DNA from: Brachyhypopomus gauderio
Taxonomy: Eukaryota > Chordata > Actinopteri > Gymnotiformes > Hypopomidae
Direction of reading: 5' to 3'
Length of the DNA stretch: 64,000 nt
NCBI RefSeq assembly: GCF_052324685.1
Contig: NC_135220.1
Span: forward strand, 23,974,823-24,038,822
Shown piece after piece: positions 1-12,624 of the stretch (positions are counted from its first letter, which is position 1; each line of letters starts with the position of its first letter). The notes below the pieces were generated by a model. That model was not told the DNA's origin, searched no databases, and saw nothing but the letters and a program-made list of their open reading frames with translations. Both the position numbers and the translations under genes were made by a program.

Positions 1-1800
1 CCTGCAAGTAATTGGTGGTATAATTACCACCCTGCTTACCAATAACTGACCTCTTAAGTGCTATTATTATAATGTAGATCAAGCTGTTGGCAATGGTGCC
101 TGAGAACAGCATGTAATCAGCATCTTAATAACAACATTTTGCCACATTTCTAATAACAGGATGGCAAATTTTTTTTAACAATTTGATAATATTCATAATT
201 TCAGGAAGCAAACAAAGCAATAATCAATGGAAAGTTAAACAGCTGGCAGAATATTACAACTACCCATAAACATAACAGCGTCTGGCACCTCTACCTTTTA
301 AAAATAGATTATTTCCATTTACATTATTAAGACCTTTTAAATAACATGTTATTAGTTTTAAGTGTTTGAGGATTTGTTGACTTTTGTCCTTGCTGTGCCT
401 TAAATCAGAAAATACTTGTTAACTTCATTTGGAATACTGAGTCTATATTCTATCAACCTTATAATTTATCTAGATAATGTAAATAAAATCATTTCAGTGT
501 AAAAAATAGCTATGTGTTGATGCTAAAGATGGAATATAAATGATATGATTATAATGAAGATTTTACCTGGAACTGCCATTTGCCTTTATATAAACTAAGG
601 TTACCATACTGTTGACAATTCACAGACTGCATTTTAATCATGAAACAGCTTTTATAAAACACTCCTGTGCAGTACTGCTCAACAGAGCGGTTTGAAAATC
701 CCAAGAGATGCCTTAAAATCATGCCGCCACACGTCATTTTCTTCTACTGACAGGCACATTTTGACAATATGTTCACCCAAGTAGTGCCCAAAGACCATTA
801 TTGGCTGCAGCAGGTCACTTTAAAGTCTCTTTGATTTTGAGGCAAAAAATATATATACACTAACTTGGTTGAAGGTTGAAATGATGGACTAGCCAATTGA
901 TCTGTCATACATGCATTGCTTTTATGGAAGTGTTAGGCTATTGACAGACAGGAGTCAGCGCAATCTGCCCGAAACAAATTAATTTCAATACATTTCATAT
1001 AATACATTATAAGCAAACCAAAAATGTTAATTTGCTATGCGACTACACGTGAAAAATAGATAGGCTACTTTAGTTTTTAACAGTCTGTCTGACTGGAGAA
1101 AACCACACAACTGTTCTTACCGCGGAGTCCCACAGGAAGGGTAAACAGTGTAGAAAGAACAGTGACCACGTCACGGATCCTGTTTTAGTCCTGTTTTCAG
1201 TGTCGGGATAGTTCAGATGGTACAGTCATTCGACTTCAAGTTGTTCGCTCCCAGGTTGCTGCCAAACCGCTGATACAGTCACAACCCTGGCCATGCTGAC
1301 ACTTGAGTGCGCGCGCACGCTCAGCATTAGACGTAAACCTGTAACCTGTAAAATCTTATATTCAGTGGATCGCTATTTGTTAACCAAGCTGTAACTAACC
1401 GTGAATGTCATTTACGGTATTTAAAAGTACGAACAAAGTAGTAGTCAAATCCATTCAGTCCCTATAGTTCAGGTAGCCGATTTCCTTTTCTTTCTTTCTT
1501 TTTTTACACTGGTGCAAAATAACATCGTCTGCCTTTAAATGCTTGTTGCGTCATTTAAGTATAAAAAAACTGAAACATATACCGTGGATGAAGACAAGGA
1601 AGTGTGATTCAGCTTGATGCTATTGCTATTTGTAAAATCCGCATAAATGTACCTCTTGTGTACAGTTCTTAGTTAAGTTCTCAAAAGTCACATACATTTC
1701 ACATACTCACCTCCATCGACTGGTGTTGAGGAAAGGACACTTTACCTGGTCTCCGTGTCTTGGATTTCCCCTGGTCTGAAGGGATAAACTGGCATCCAAG
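1..1800. other. intergenic, no gene seen
   Basis: AT-rich sequence without a supportable exon. Around 1203-1265 there is a weak tRNA-like stretch (an A-box-like TAGTTCAGATGG followed by a GTTCGCTCCC box) that may be an old tRNA-derived SINE. The rest shows nothing I can name. Confidence 0.5.
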
Positions 1801-1814
1801 AGTCTCAAGCAAGG

Positions 1815-3970
1815 CAAGATAGCTTTATTTATATAGCACATTTTGTACATAATGGCAATTTAAAGTGCTTCACGTATTAATACAAAAAGCTAATAATAGT
1901 CCAAAATCTATCACCTTGGGAACGTCTTTACCAATAAATAAAAACTCTTCAAAATGTATGAAAATTAAAACATTTAAAGCAAATACTTTAATTAACTATA
2001 ATAGATTAAAAGAAATAAGACTTTAAATGAAATGAAATATTGAGATAAACTACAATAAGATTAAAATGAATAAATTCAAGAATTAAACAAAACTAAGTAA
2101 AAAAATAAAATAATAATTATGGTGCTTAAAAGATCAGATGCAGTGCAATAAGAACTGAACTAACAATACCTAAAACTTGCCAAAACCCCAAGTAGTAATG
2201 TTTGAAACTTTTAGAAACAGTACCGTATCTAATTGCTGCCTCTCTGTGCTTAGTTTTTATCTTACTGATTAGTTACTAATGACCTAACATTTGTTACTAA
2301 TGACCTAAGAGTTCTGTCTGGCTCATAAACCTGCAGCATATCAGACAGGGGTCTTATGTGACTGCTAAGGGATCAGAGTCTAGGTTCGGATGTCTAGGTT
2401 ACGAGCCAGCTCTTTGGAGTTTAGGCATTTTGAGTTCAAATACATAGTCAACACCTTTGATTGCTATTAACAAATATAATAATCTCTGTTTTGTCATTAT
2501 TCATTTGCAGAAAGTTTTAGTCCATGCAGTTAGTGACATGCTCAGGGCATTTGCAGAGATAGTTACAAGGACCATAGTTGTCTGGGGAAAGGGCTAAGTA
2601 GATCTGAATGTCATCTGCATAAGGTAGGATAGTCCAGAGTGTCATCTCCATTAGGTAGGATAGTCCAGAATCTTGAATGATTTGGACATGTCGAAGCATG
2701 TTAAATAGGAGTCACTGGCATTCTTTAAGAAATCTTATTTTCGATTTCTACAAAATTATTTCGGCCTTTTAGGTATTAACTGAACCATTTTAAAACTGTT
2801 CCTGAGAGTCCAATCCACTTTTCAAGTCTATCTATAAAATGTTATGGTCTACATCATTAAAGGCTGCACTAACATCAAACAGTGGTAGAACATACAGCTA
2901 CCCTGAATCTGTGTCAAATAAATGGCTTTCATTACATTGATTTGAGCAGTCTCAGTACTTTGAGTAGATTGAAATCCTGACTGAAATTTGTCTAAACAGC
3001 CATTTGTGATGGTAGTTTAAGCACGTAATAAGTAAGGTATCAAGGTTGCATGTACATGATTTAATGCTCCTCACTGTATCAATTAAAATGTAATTGTTAA
3101 TAGCACTAAATTGGGACATTTTCATTGTAATTTTACATGGTGCTGGCCAAGTCACAGACTCACTGATTGATAGAGAAACTAATAGCTTATCTGATATTTG
3201 AGAATTTTTGTTTTAAAAAGGATCCAATTCCATCCAATATTAGTACATGAGCCATTTGTTATTGCAAGTCTGTTCATTTGTCAACCGTTGCTTGCTAGAA
3301 GAATGTTTCTCAGAATTTCTCCATGGTGCTCTCTGTTAACCTGAAATGGTTTTAGCTTTAAATGGAACAAACTCATCCATAACACTAACAGTTTCAGTTG
3401 AGTTCAGTAAGGCCTTGACAGTGCCAGTTGGTCGGTATTGTGCTGTGCTCATTTTGTTCATGGAAATAGTTCTAGAGAGGGTCACATAAAGAAAGCACAG
3501 TAAGGATCCAACAGAGGTACATCCTCAACAGTGGCTGATATTATGAGACCTTTTGCAAAAACCAAATCGAGGGTGCTACAATGACATGCGTACACCAACC
3601 CACGTGCTGAGAGACCATACAAGTCCAATTTGGTAGAGATCCTTGGCATAATTGTCCTTAGGATTGTCAGTGTGAATGGTGAAATTCCCTGCAATTCAAA
3701 AATAGTGTAAATCACTGGAAATAATAGCATATCTGTAAATTCATCAATAAAATCTGCACTGTACTCTGAAGACCTATAGACTGTCAGAGATACTCAAAAG
3801 AAGTAACATAACCAAATGATAACTGCTTGCCTTGGGAGAATCCTGCATCTCTACCTTTTTGGCTGGCTCAAGAAACATGGATTTGAGGCTTGGTGGTGTT
3901 GACTCAATTAATGTCATTGTGGCAACACAATAATTTAACCATGTTTCACATAAAAGCAAAAAATCCAGCC
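1815..3970 (-). mobile_element. degraded L2-like LINE (non-LTR retrotransposon)
   Basis: Read on the minus strand, several broken frames resemble a teleost L2-type ORF2. About 3930-3970 encodes LLLCETWLN, the start of the endonuclease. About 3480-3600 encodes STLDLVFAKGL, the end of the endonuclease. About 2750-2830 resembles the RT segment before the YADD box (VDWTL then KMVQLIPK). 2580-2620 encodes YADDIQIYLALSPD, the RT catalytic box. The low end, about 1815-1880, matches the common fish element 3' tail (TTTATTTATATAGCAC followed by AAAGTGCTTCAC). Frames are interrupted by many stops, so the copy is dead. Class is confident; the exact family is inferred. Confidence 0.75.
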
Positions 3971-4225
3971 CATGGATTATAATAAAATCATTAATTACGT
4001 GAAGTTTGTTTTATTAGTGATCTGAATTAACTTTAAATAATTTGTGCTTTGTTTACTTATTACATATTACATATTGCAGGTTTGCCACATTTGTAGTATC
4101 TGAGATGTTTTGTCTATTTCTGTTAATCACTGAATGTGAGAGATTACAGGCATGCTGGGTCCGAGCTACTTTTGAAAACAAGTACTGCTAATGTCATTAC
4201 TGTAGCAGCAGGGGTCCAAAGAATA

Positions 4226-5300
4226 TCAATTTGGTCCTCTATTTGAAATTGAGGTGCTCACTTCCATCACAGTGGATGATGGTGGGCGGGGGTCCTGTTG
4301 GTGATGCGGTAGAGAGTGGAGCTGCCATTCTGATGGTGGTTGGGGCTCCACGGGGGGTGAGGGAGTTTGACATTTCTTTGAGGAGGGTCTGAAGGATGGA
4401 AGTGGGGAGGAGGCCAAAGGGGATCTGGGCTGATTTTACGCTAGACCTGAGGGCTGGCTGACAGGGAAATAACATCCTCGTCCCAGCTGATATCAGCATC
4501 TGCACTGTTTCTGGGAGGTTCAGGTGGGGTGGGGGTTGGGTGGATGGGGGTGGATAAGGAGGACAGTACAGACTCCTCACACGGTTGTGGTGGAAAACGA
4601 TAAACATCATCATGGTTCTCACTGAAGGTCTGCAGCTCCCTCAGGGCATCCACAGTGGTGGAAAGATGTGGCTCTGGAGTGATAAAACTGGTGAAAGGGA
4701 GTCTCTGGGTGCTTGTGCTAGCACATGGTCACTGGTAGGATGGATTCATTGTGCACAGAGAATATTAAGTTTTAACACCCCTCTTGTTTGTATGTATCTC
4801 ACCTAAACAATTTTCTCTTTCCAAAAGACAGGTTGAAGTTGTTAATAAAGTTCAGGTTGTTGGACTTGCTGCTTTTGTGTAGCCAAGTGATTAATCTGAG
4901 GAGCATTGAGACAATATTTGTTTTCCATGCAGGCAGAGGACCGCTGATAAATGTTTGAATGATTTATTGTTTATTAAATGTTTTGTTTGTTAAATGAGTT
5001 TTGTTATTGTGCTGAAGGGGAAGTCTGGTACTTTATCATTTAACTCTGAAACTGTGATGCTCAGCTCATAGTGAACAGTGGGTTTCTGATATGTCATGCA
5101 ATTGATAGAATCGTCCCATATTATGATGGTGTCGGCTACATCCACAAGCTGAAGCTCTGCTGCTCTGCTGTAGCGGTCAGGCTGGCAGGCACTTGCTGTT
5201 CTTTCTGTGAGGTTTTGCAGCGGTACAAATCTGTTCTGCACATGAAGTAATCTTATTTTGTCTTGAAGTCTCTGAGCCACATTGCTAGCTTTAGCATTAG
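4226..5300 (-). mobile_element. possible ORF1 / 5' part of the same LINE
   Basis: Two minus-strand open stretches lie directly upstream of the L2-like LINE. One, 4226-4653, is proline-rich. The other, 4990-5280, includes LQDKIRLLHVQNRFVPLQNL, a short amphipathic stretch. They are in the position expected for ORF1 of the LINE, but I recognise no domain. They could equally be unrelated low-complexity frames. Confidence 0.3.
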
Positions 5301-5695
5301 CAGTAGATGAATCAACACTGTTTTGGGGTAGAAGACAAGGCTACAGAGCTATATGTATACAGTGATCCACTGTCGTCATTCCCAAACTCTCACACTCCTC
5401 ACAAAGAACTGAAATGCCAGCTTTTAAACTCAGACAATAAACTCCAAAATCTCCTTTCTAGCACTGTCATTTCCTGTAGGACAAAGTGCAGCTTCTCTGA
5501 CAGCAGAAATGTTCAGAAACCTGATGTTTTTACTGTGCAACAGGAATGTCCCTGTCAGTATCGGTAGCACTAATCTCAGAAATTAGAACATTACAAGAGA
5601 AAGTGACCACTTTTGGCATTGTATTTCTTTGAAATAATGATGTCAGCAACTTGAAAAAATTACTTTTGAAAACAAGTTAGAATATGGGCAACAGA

Positions 5696-5893
5696 CAGGG
5701 GCGAGGCTAGGGTATTTTTAGTGGTGCTAGAGCACCACCGTGAAGTTGCTTAGCACCCCCTGGCTCAACACATTTTTTAAATATTATATTATGCAAAAAA
5801 CTTGCTCTGCACCCGCGCAATACTTTGGTATTGTACCTCTGTGAGCACTGGGGGCTGGGCACCCCTAAAGACCAGATCCTAAAATCGCCCCTG
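5696..5893. mobile_element. hAT-type MITE, 198 bp, 8-bp TSD
   Basis: The element begins CAGGGGCGA and ends TCGCCCCTG, which are reverse complements. It is flanked on both sides by the identical octamer GCAACAGA (5688-5695 and 5894-5901). CAGGG-type termini with an exact 8-bp target duplication are diagnostic of hAT transposition. There is no coding capacity, so it is a non-autonomous MITE. The perfect TSD argues for a fairly recent insertion. Confidence 0.88.
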
Positions 5894-5945
5894 GCAACAG
5901 ACAAAGAAGCAGAGAAGTGTCCAAAAAGCACGGACGCAGGAATCT

Positions 5946-6293
5946 GTCACGGTCACAGCTCCGGACCCTTCCCTGTGGGCGTGCCGTTACGTAGTCTGCC
6001 TGTCGTTATGTCCATGTTTGTACTTCCGTGGGCGTGGGTCGTCTGTGAGCGTGTTCGTGGTATCACCTGTGCCTTGTCCCGAGGTCACGTGGGTCTGTGT
6101 AATTCACCTATTTAATGTGCGTTCGCGCAGTGTCTTGTGCTCGTCTTTGTCTAAAGTTCATGCCTGTGTAAGCCTTCGCTTTTGCGTGCTTGCACCGTCT
6201 GTGCTGGGCTTTTCGTGTTTTTGTTATTAAACGTTCTGTGTGCACTGCAAGACGCTCGTCGTGTCTCCTCCTTCCTCCAACACGCCAGCGTCA
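5946..6293 (+). mobile_element. solo LTR with 5-bp TSD
   Basis: The 348-bp segment starts TGTCACGG and ends GCGTCACA (TG...CA termini). It is flanked by the pentamer GAATC at 5941-5945 and 6294-6298. It shares a core, TATTTAATGTGCGTTCGCGC followed by AGTGTC and TGTGCTCGTC, with the LTRs of the element at 18876-22391, so the two belong to related families. No internal region follows. It is most simply the product of LTR-LTR recombination. Confidence 0.85.
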
Positions 6294-6299
6294 CAGAAT

Positions 6300-7080
6300 C
6301 AGGTCTCAGTGGGAACCATCACTACCACATTCACTATTAAACATAAATTAATTTTGATTCTACTGTGAGCACATGAGGGCCTATTTATTAGGCTTAAACA
6401 ATGCACGAAAAAAGCTCAGGCCACGATGTTCCCCTCTCAATACATAACCAATCTCATCTCGTTTATACTAGCAGGTGAAATGAAATGGCATGAATTAGAG
6501 AAAGTCGGATTGTTTATGTTTCAGCTGTGCACAAATTCATGAAACAAATTCAGTCAGGCACCAGGACAGTTAATGGGCAGCTAATAGCTCACTTGTACCC
6601 TTTCAAATATCTTTAATGATCCCCCATATAGTTTGTTGTGTAAGGTGACATATTAAGTAGAAATTACTGCTTGAACATCATGTGTTGGGAGCTCTACTGC
6701 ATATAATACTACAACAACAACAACAATTTGTTGGTGGCATTTTTCTGTTTTACGGTGGATCCATCTTTAGGTGCTTTTAATCATATAAAACTTGTGTAAA
6801 GTATTGTGTCACCGCTGGTGTAATACACACACCATTAGCCTGCCGTTCTGTGTGCATGTGAAAAACATGGCTGGGTTGGAAGGCGCCTCAGTGAAGAGGC
6901 ATTTCTGGTAACAGTGCCAAATAGCTTAATGCTAATTTATTCTGCCGTACTGAAATTTTTAGTTTTCAATTTTAGCCTCTAGCAATGGCCATTTTGCCAA
7001 AGTGCTCTTAAATGTTTTAAACACACAGTTGCTAAACATGTCAAACTCCAAGTCACAGCTGAATGACTATTTTAAGACTA
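6300..7080. other. intergenic, no gene seen
   Basis: AT-rich sequence with a short (CAA)n run near 6710-6727. No exon, RNA gene or element boundary was identified. Confidence 0.5.
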
Positions 7081-7560
7081 TTTTTAGAAACCATTTGCTA
7101 GCACAGAAATAGTGTTTGTTAAAATAAATTTGATAACTAATTCTGGTCTGCTCTCTGTTCTTATCCTATTTGACCATAGTGCAGCTTTCAATAACATACT
7201 GTTCAGATTCTCACATTCTTTTGTCATTTTCTTTGTTTGTTTCATTCACTCTCTCTCTAAATTCACCTTCGTTATCCATGGGGATGTGTTTGATACCCCT
7301 TCCTCTGTATCATTTAACTCCTTCCACCTGACCACAAGACCTTCTTCCTTAAGTATCTTTATCTGATATTATGCTGTTGACACACATATGTATGCACCTT
7401 CTTTGTCTGCAATTCCATTTCAGCCATCTTCACTTATCTCTTATATGTCTAAAACACCTAACTAAAAGACCCACAACTTTCATGTGTTCATTCACCTGCA
7501 ACGGAATTAAATTTTTTAAATAGGATTAAAACCAAAACTGTAAATCACTGTAATGGTGCA
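7080..7560 (+). mobile_element. LINE reverse-transcriptase fragment
   Basis: Plus-strand frames contain NSGLLSVLILFDHSAAFNNI, the conserved RT block preceding YADD in L2/Rex-type LINEs. About 170 bases on, in another frame, comes YYAVDTHMYAPSLSAIP, a mutated YADDTQMY box. Stops and frameshifts separate the blocks, so it is a dead 5'-truncated copy in the opposite orientation to the LINE at 1815-3970. Confidence 0.7.
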
Positions 7561-8729
7561 TGGTGGGGACAGGAAGCAAGTGTAGAATCCAAAATAAGAC
7601 ACTTAATGAAAACCATAAATACTGCAGACAGGACAGAAGCAGCAACACAGCAAACAAGTAGGCTACACAAGGCACACGAGGACTTTATACACACAGGGAC
7701 TTTAACATGAGGGAGGGGAGACAGGTGAGGATCATTGAGGTGACTGTCCCTGGGCTGAGGATTGAGGAAAAGTGGGAAGAGTCTAAACAAACATTGGATA
7801 GTACATGAATAAAAAGAATGTGCAAAATAACACGAGGTGGGGTGGGGGGGCATTTGAACAGCAGGGGCATTGTTACAATAACCTAACAATAGTTTTCTTT
7901 AATGGCAATTCTCTTCACATGTCATCTTAGTTTAAGAATCTAGGCATTGCTTTTTTTGCTTTTGATTGCACTCTTGATGGAGTACCATACTAACTGTTAC
8001 CATACTAACTTACATATGTTGGAACTTTATTTGACTTTCTCTCAGTGTAACACAGAAATCCTGGTCTGTGCGCATGTCATGCCTAGCTGTTTACCTACCA
8101 AATTACGAGAGTTCAATTCATTCACAACTCTGCAGCCTGTGGAGAGTTATACAGAAGACACTGAATAGAAAGAATACCTTTTCCTACTCACTCAATGCAG
8201 TTCTATTATATTTTAAAGTTTTTATAGTGGGACATTGCAGTATTTTGTTTAATGCTTAATAAATGGATACAGCGAGAACTATGATGCTTTATTGCCATTA
8301 CGTGCATACAATAAACAAGTTTTCTATATAAATGGATTCTATCTAAAGGGAATAGTAAGAATAGTTTAAAGTGCTCATTGTTGTTTGTTGTTTGTTTTGT
8401 TTGCTTGACTGAGTGATCTGCCACTAAACTATTTTCAGTCAGCAGTTGTGCTGTGGTCAGAAACTGACTCATAATGATTTGGCTAGAGAGCAGTTGATGA
8501 ACTGAGATCGTCAAAAGGTGTGTTTCTGTCTTTAAACACACCAATAAAACACAGTTCCAAGTAAGTACTTCTGTGGAATTTCCTGGATTTCTATAAGAAT
8601 GGCAATGAAAATGTGAACTTAACATAATTTAAGTCATACTCATAATAAATCCCATTTAATACACAACATACATTCCTTATGCTTTATCTGCATTGACAAG
8701 TGGTTTATAAATCAAGATCTTTTACAGGA
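7560..8729. other. intergenic, no gene seen
   Basis: Mixed-composition sequence without splice-consistent coding. Short open frames here have no family resemblance I can name. Confidence 0.5.
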
Positions 8730-8746
8730 TGAGTATGTGACCCCTT

Positions 8747-9627
8747 CTTCTTCTTCTTCTTCTTCTTCTTCTTCATCATCATCATCTTTCGGCAATTCCC
8801 ATTTAGCGGTCGCCACAGCGGATCAAACTCCTCCATCTGGCCCTGTCCTGAGTGTCCTCCACTGACACTCCAGCCACTCTCATATCCTCTACCACTGCCA
8901 ATTTCCGCTAATGCCCTGTTGGACAACAGCACCAGTGGCGGTCGTTATTAACCCGGGCCTCGACCGATTCGGTATGGAATTTCTATTTTTGATCCGCATC
9001 ATTTGATTTGGCGCAGTTTTTACACCGGATGCTCTTCCTGACGCAACCCTCCCTATTTATCCGGGCTTGGGATCGGCACTAAAATACACTGGTGTGTGCA
9101 TGTAGTTACAGTGATCAGTACTACAGTATGTAGTTGCAGTGTTCAGTACTACAGTATGTAATACAGTGATCAGTACTACAGTATGTAATACAGTGATCAG
9201 TACTACAGTATGTAGTTAGAGTGTTCAGTACTACAGTATGTAATACAGTGATCAGTACTACAGTATGTAGTTAGAGTGATCAGTACTACAGTATGTAGTT
9301 AAGAGTGTTCAGTACTACAGTATGTAGTTTGAGTGATCAGTACTACAGTATGTAGTTAAGATTGTTCAGTACTACAGTCTGTAGTTACAGTGATCAGTAC
9401 CACTATATGTAGTTAAGACGCTAATGCCCTGTTGGACAACAGCACCAGTGGCGGTCGTTATTAACCCGGGCCTCGACCGATCCGGTATGGAATTTCTATT
9501 TTTGATCCGCATCATTTGATTTGGCGCAGTTTTTACACCAGATGCTCTTCCTGACGCAACCCTCCCTATTTATCCGGGATGGGATCGGCACTAAAATACA
9601 CTGGTGTGTGCACTCTAGTGGCTAGGT
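8747..9627 (-). mobile_element. RTE-like retroelement with (GAA)n tail and 17-bp TSDs
   Basis: The insert is bounded by the 17-mer TGAGTATGTGACCCCTT at 8730-8746 and again at 9628-9644. Long target duplications plus a microsatellite tail, (TTC)n(ATC)n at 8747-8788 (GAA on the minus strand), indicate LINE-type retrotransposition with the element on the minus strand. The segment CGGTCGCCACAGCGGATC typifies a common fish RTE-like 3' region. Internally, about 190 bp (8908-9100) is repeated nearly perfectly at 9419-9611, with a minisatellite between the two copies. Confidence 0.75.
9102..9417. repeat. about 28-bp minisatellite (GTAGTTACAGTGATCAGTAC type)
   Basis: About eleven tandem units of 25-29 bp vary GTGATCAGTACTACAGTAT with GTTCAGTACTACAGTAT. 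It lies precisely between two copies of the RTE-like segment, so it arose inside the inserted element. Confidence 0.9.
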
Positions 9628-9709
9628 TGAGTATGTGACCCCTTATTGTTAGTAATTAGTGTAGCCTTGTTACCTTCAACGAAAAGATAGTTGTTAGCAA
9701 TACTGATCA

Positions 9710-9818
9710 GGGGTGGGTTTCCCGAAACGTTCGTAGCGCTAAATACTTCTTAACCTCGTACGTTTCATACGAGGTTACGAAGTACTTAGCGCTACGAACG
9801 TTTCGGGAAACCCACCCC
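9710..9818. mobile_element. 109-bp near-perfect palindrome, fold-back MITE-like
   Basis: The arms starting GGGGTGGGTTTCCCG and ending CGGGAAACCCACCCC pair along about 52 bp with about two mismatches, around a loop of a few bases (TTTC, near 9763). It includes TTCGTAGCGCTA and its complement. No target duplication could be seen, so the transposition class is unknown. It would form a very stable hairpin as RNA or cruciform DNA. Confidence 0.8.
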
Positions 9819-9819
9819 A

Positions 9820-10352
9820 GTACTTTCTATCGAATACACAAAACCGCTTCAGTGTATGTGTAATGATGTGATACCTTACTTGAACAGTTCTAGGTCATAC
9901 CATGGCATTTCATGGCACTGGTCAAGAAATTCTAAAATACAAATGTTCTTTTTCCATTTCTGATTGATTTGCTCCTGTTTTTGTGGATTATTGTCGTTTT
10001 GCATCACCCAATCTCATCACTGGAAATTTAATCCAATGGGTGTCAGATTTTAGAGCACAGACACCCTCACATTTGTCCTTAGAACATCTTTTTACACCTT
10101 GGAATTCATTGGTGTCTCTTTGCCAGCCATGAGCACTGTTTTATGAGCAGCATCTTCACAAATATGCCTATCTACTTTCACTGGGAAGCTATTCTATCTA
10201 ATTTATTCTCAGAATATTGCTCTAGTAGTAATGCGGAATGTCCAAAAACAAGCAGCAATGTTTTGATTTTGGAAAGGAGTTAGTCTCTAGTAACCTTCCA
10301 TTGAGCACCACTCTTATTAAGTATTTTTATGGTGAGCTTTCAGGCAGACATC
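9820..10352. other. intergenic, Tc1-like decayed sequence possible
   Basis: No intact gene. Plus-strand phrases such as TTTCACTGGGAAGC suggest an old DNA-transposon-derived stretch continuing after 10507, but no domain is readable. Confidence 0.3.
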
Positions 10353-10507
10353 CAGAGCCGGAGTGGCTAATCGGGAGATTCGGGAGTATTCCCGATGGGC
10401 CGGCTCATGTCAGTCTCTAGTTTGGGCCGATTGGGAGGGAAAAATAATTTTGGGCCGGATTTGGCCATGAAACTCCCGGGCTGAAAAAGGGGCCAACTCC
10501 GGCCCTG
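10353..10507. mobile_element. hAT-type MITE, 155 bp, 8-bp TSD
   Basis: Termini CAGAGCCGGAGT and ACTCCGGCCCTG are inverted repeats (11 of 12). Identical octamers CAGACATC flank it at 10345-10352 and 10508-10515. It interrupts an older degenerate sequence that continues on both sides. Non-coding. Confidence 0.88.
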
Positions 10508-10515
10508 CAGACATC

Positions 10516-12600
10516 TAATCAAGTTTGAGGGGTTGCCGGATGATCCTTGGTTGTCACTGTATGGATCTTTGCTATGTTGCAGGATGCACATATACCGATC
10601 TTTGCTGGAAACTCCACACCTGGGCAAAGCAGCTAAGGATCTTTCATTTCTTCCATTTGCAAACTATGAGCCTGACTGTGAATCGATGGATGCCCAAGCC
10701 TTTTCAATTGGTTTTGTTGACTTATTCATTATTAGCTTCAACATTTCTTGTAAGATGCTCTAAAATCTCTTTAATCAGATCTTATTGTGCACACATATTA
10801 ATCATGTTGTATTCCGAACATGTATTTTTTCCTCAATGACCTTCAGTGTTCAGACCATGTCTTCAATATTTTAGCTGCCTTTCAGGCAATAGCCTAGGTG
10901 ACTCAAAGCAGCTCACCAACATCTTCCTGTCGCTGCATGTAAACCTCATAAAACGTCCACTGGTCCAGGGACAATTTAGGTCTTTCCAATAAAATGGTTA
11001 GCAAGTGTATTAGTGAGAGACAAGGCTGACATCCATTGTGTCAGCCTGAAGCTTTAAAAAGATTAAGTCTTTCACTTTAAATGTGTAGGAGTCTAACAGC
11101 CACTTTAGTTTATATATAATGGAAGACTTTAGTGTGATGTGTGTGTATGTATATATATATAAAAGTGAAAAGTGAATTCTGTCCACTGGAGCACAGAACC
11201 CATGGCTGAATTTGGGCCTAAGGCATCAATTACAAACTAGGTCTTCTCCTACCATCTACCTCTCCAAGACAGACTACATTGTTTCAGTCAGTGCTGCTGA
11301 TTTACTGGTAAGTAAATGTGCCAACCCACAGAAGTGTATTCTAAAGAAAAGCTTACACTTTACACTTTATTGTGTATGCCTTTCTTGCGGAATATAATCT
11401 ACAAACACGGACTACAAGCGTTCTAAAGGCACAGTCACCATACTCTGTCCCATTCATCATCTCTGAACACAGCGACCACCAGATGATTGTGTATTAAAAA
11501 TTAACACAGAATAATAATAATTACCATTCATGGTAAGCAGTGGCTGTTTCTCAAGTACACCAATTACACAGGTGGAATCCACTAGGGGTTTTGTTTTATC
11601 AGATATGCGAGTAATCAAGACAATAACTGTTAACAACACTATTCTCAAATGAAGAATGAAACTCCCTGAAATCTGATTACTAGTTAATCAACAAAATGTA
11701 ATTACTCATCTGTATGAGAAAAAAATACATTACACCTAAGATAACACTTAGGATCAGATATCCGTTACTTCTATTCCAATGTTTCTCATTATTACCACCA
11801 TTACTAAATCAGTAAAGAAGGCCCAGCTCAAAGAGTTAAATAGTTAAAAATATGAAGAAGCTCCTAGGCGTAAAGCACAGTCAAAACCTTATGTTGCTTT
11901 CCATGAAATAATATTTAAAAACAGCCAAGGCATAATGAATATGCTTAAAATGATAAATATGCCTAAAATTTTCTTTCTGAGAATTGTTTTTGCCCACTGC
12001 ACCTGGAATTCTTTTGAATCGCTCAGTCAGACTCCTGTTTTGTCGAGACTGCAGTAGATAAGGTTGTAATGTTAAATTCAGGAGGTGACTAGGAAACCCT
12101 TTCCCGAAATCACAAGAAAATCGTTCTTTGTGGGGTGTCACGTCTGCTGTGAGATGAAATGCAGGGTCAAGTGACTCTGACATGACCATGTTCAATGGTT
12201 CGTGCGACGAAGGGGTTTGAGATGTGGTAGAATACCACACACAATCACAGCACTCAATGATTTTCAAAATTGCACTTCGAAAAAAATAGAACGCATGAAG
12301 ATGAAGCATCGGAGACAGTTATTCTCATGTAGTGTTCACCAGTTCTGTTGTTATGACAACAAGCTGTGACTGACATGGAGGTAAATGAGTTGACGGTAGG
12401 TATACAATGCATCACCCGCGGGAGAGGAACACAACCTGTCACTTATTAACACTTCACATGAGGTCTCACCATTATATTCATTCATATTTCAAAACTTTCA
12501 AAAAGATATTGAAGTTGATAGTAATAGTCTGACTCAAGGGTATCTTAAGGGTATCTTCAATTCTGACCTGTCTATGCAGTAGCAGTAGCATACATCTATG
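10516..12600. other. intergenic, no gene seen
   Basis: No supportable exon. A minus-strand open stretch at 11881-12309 has no family resemblance and no convincing splice context. Confidence 0.45.
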
Positions 12601-12624
12601 ATGTATTCTGTGATCAGATGCAAA

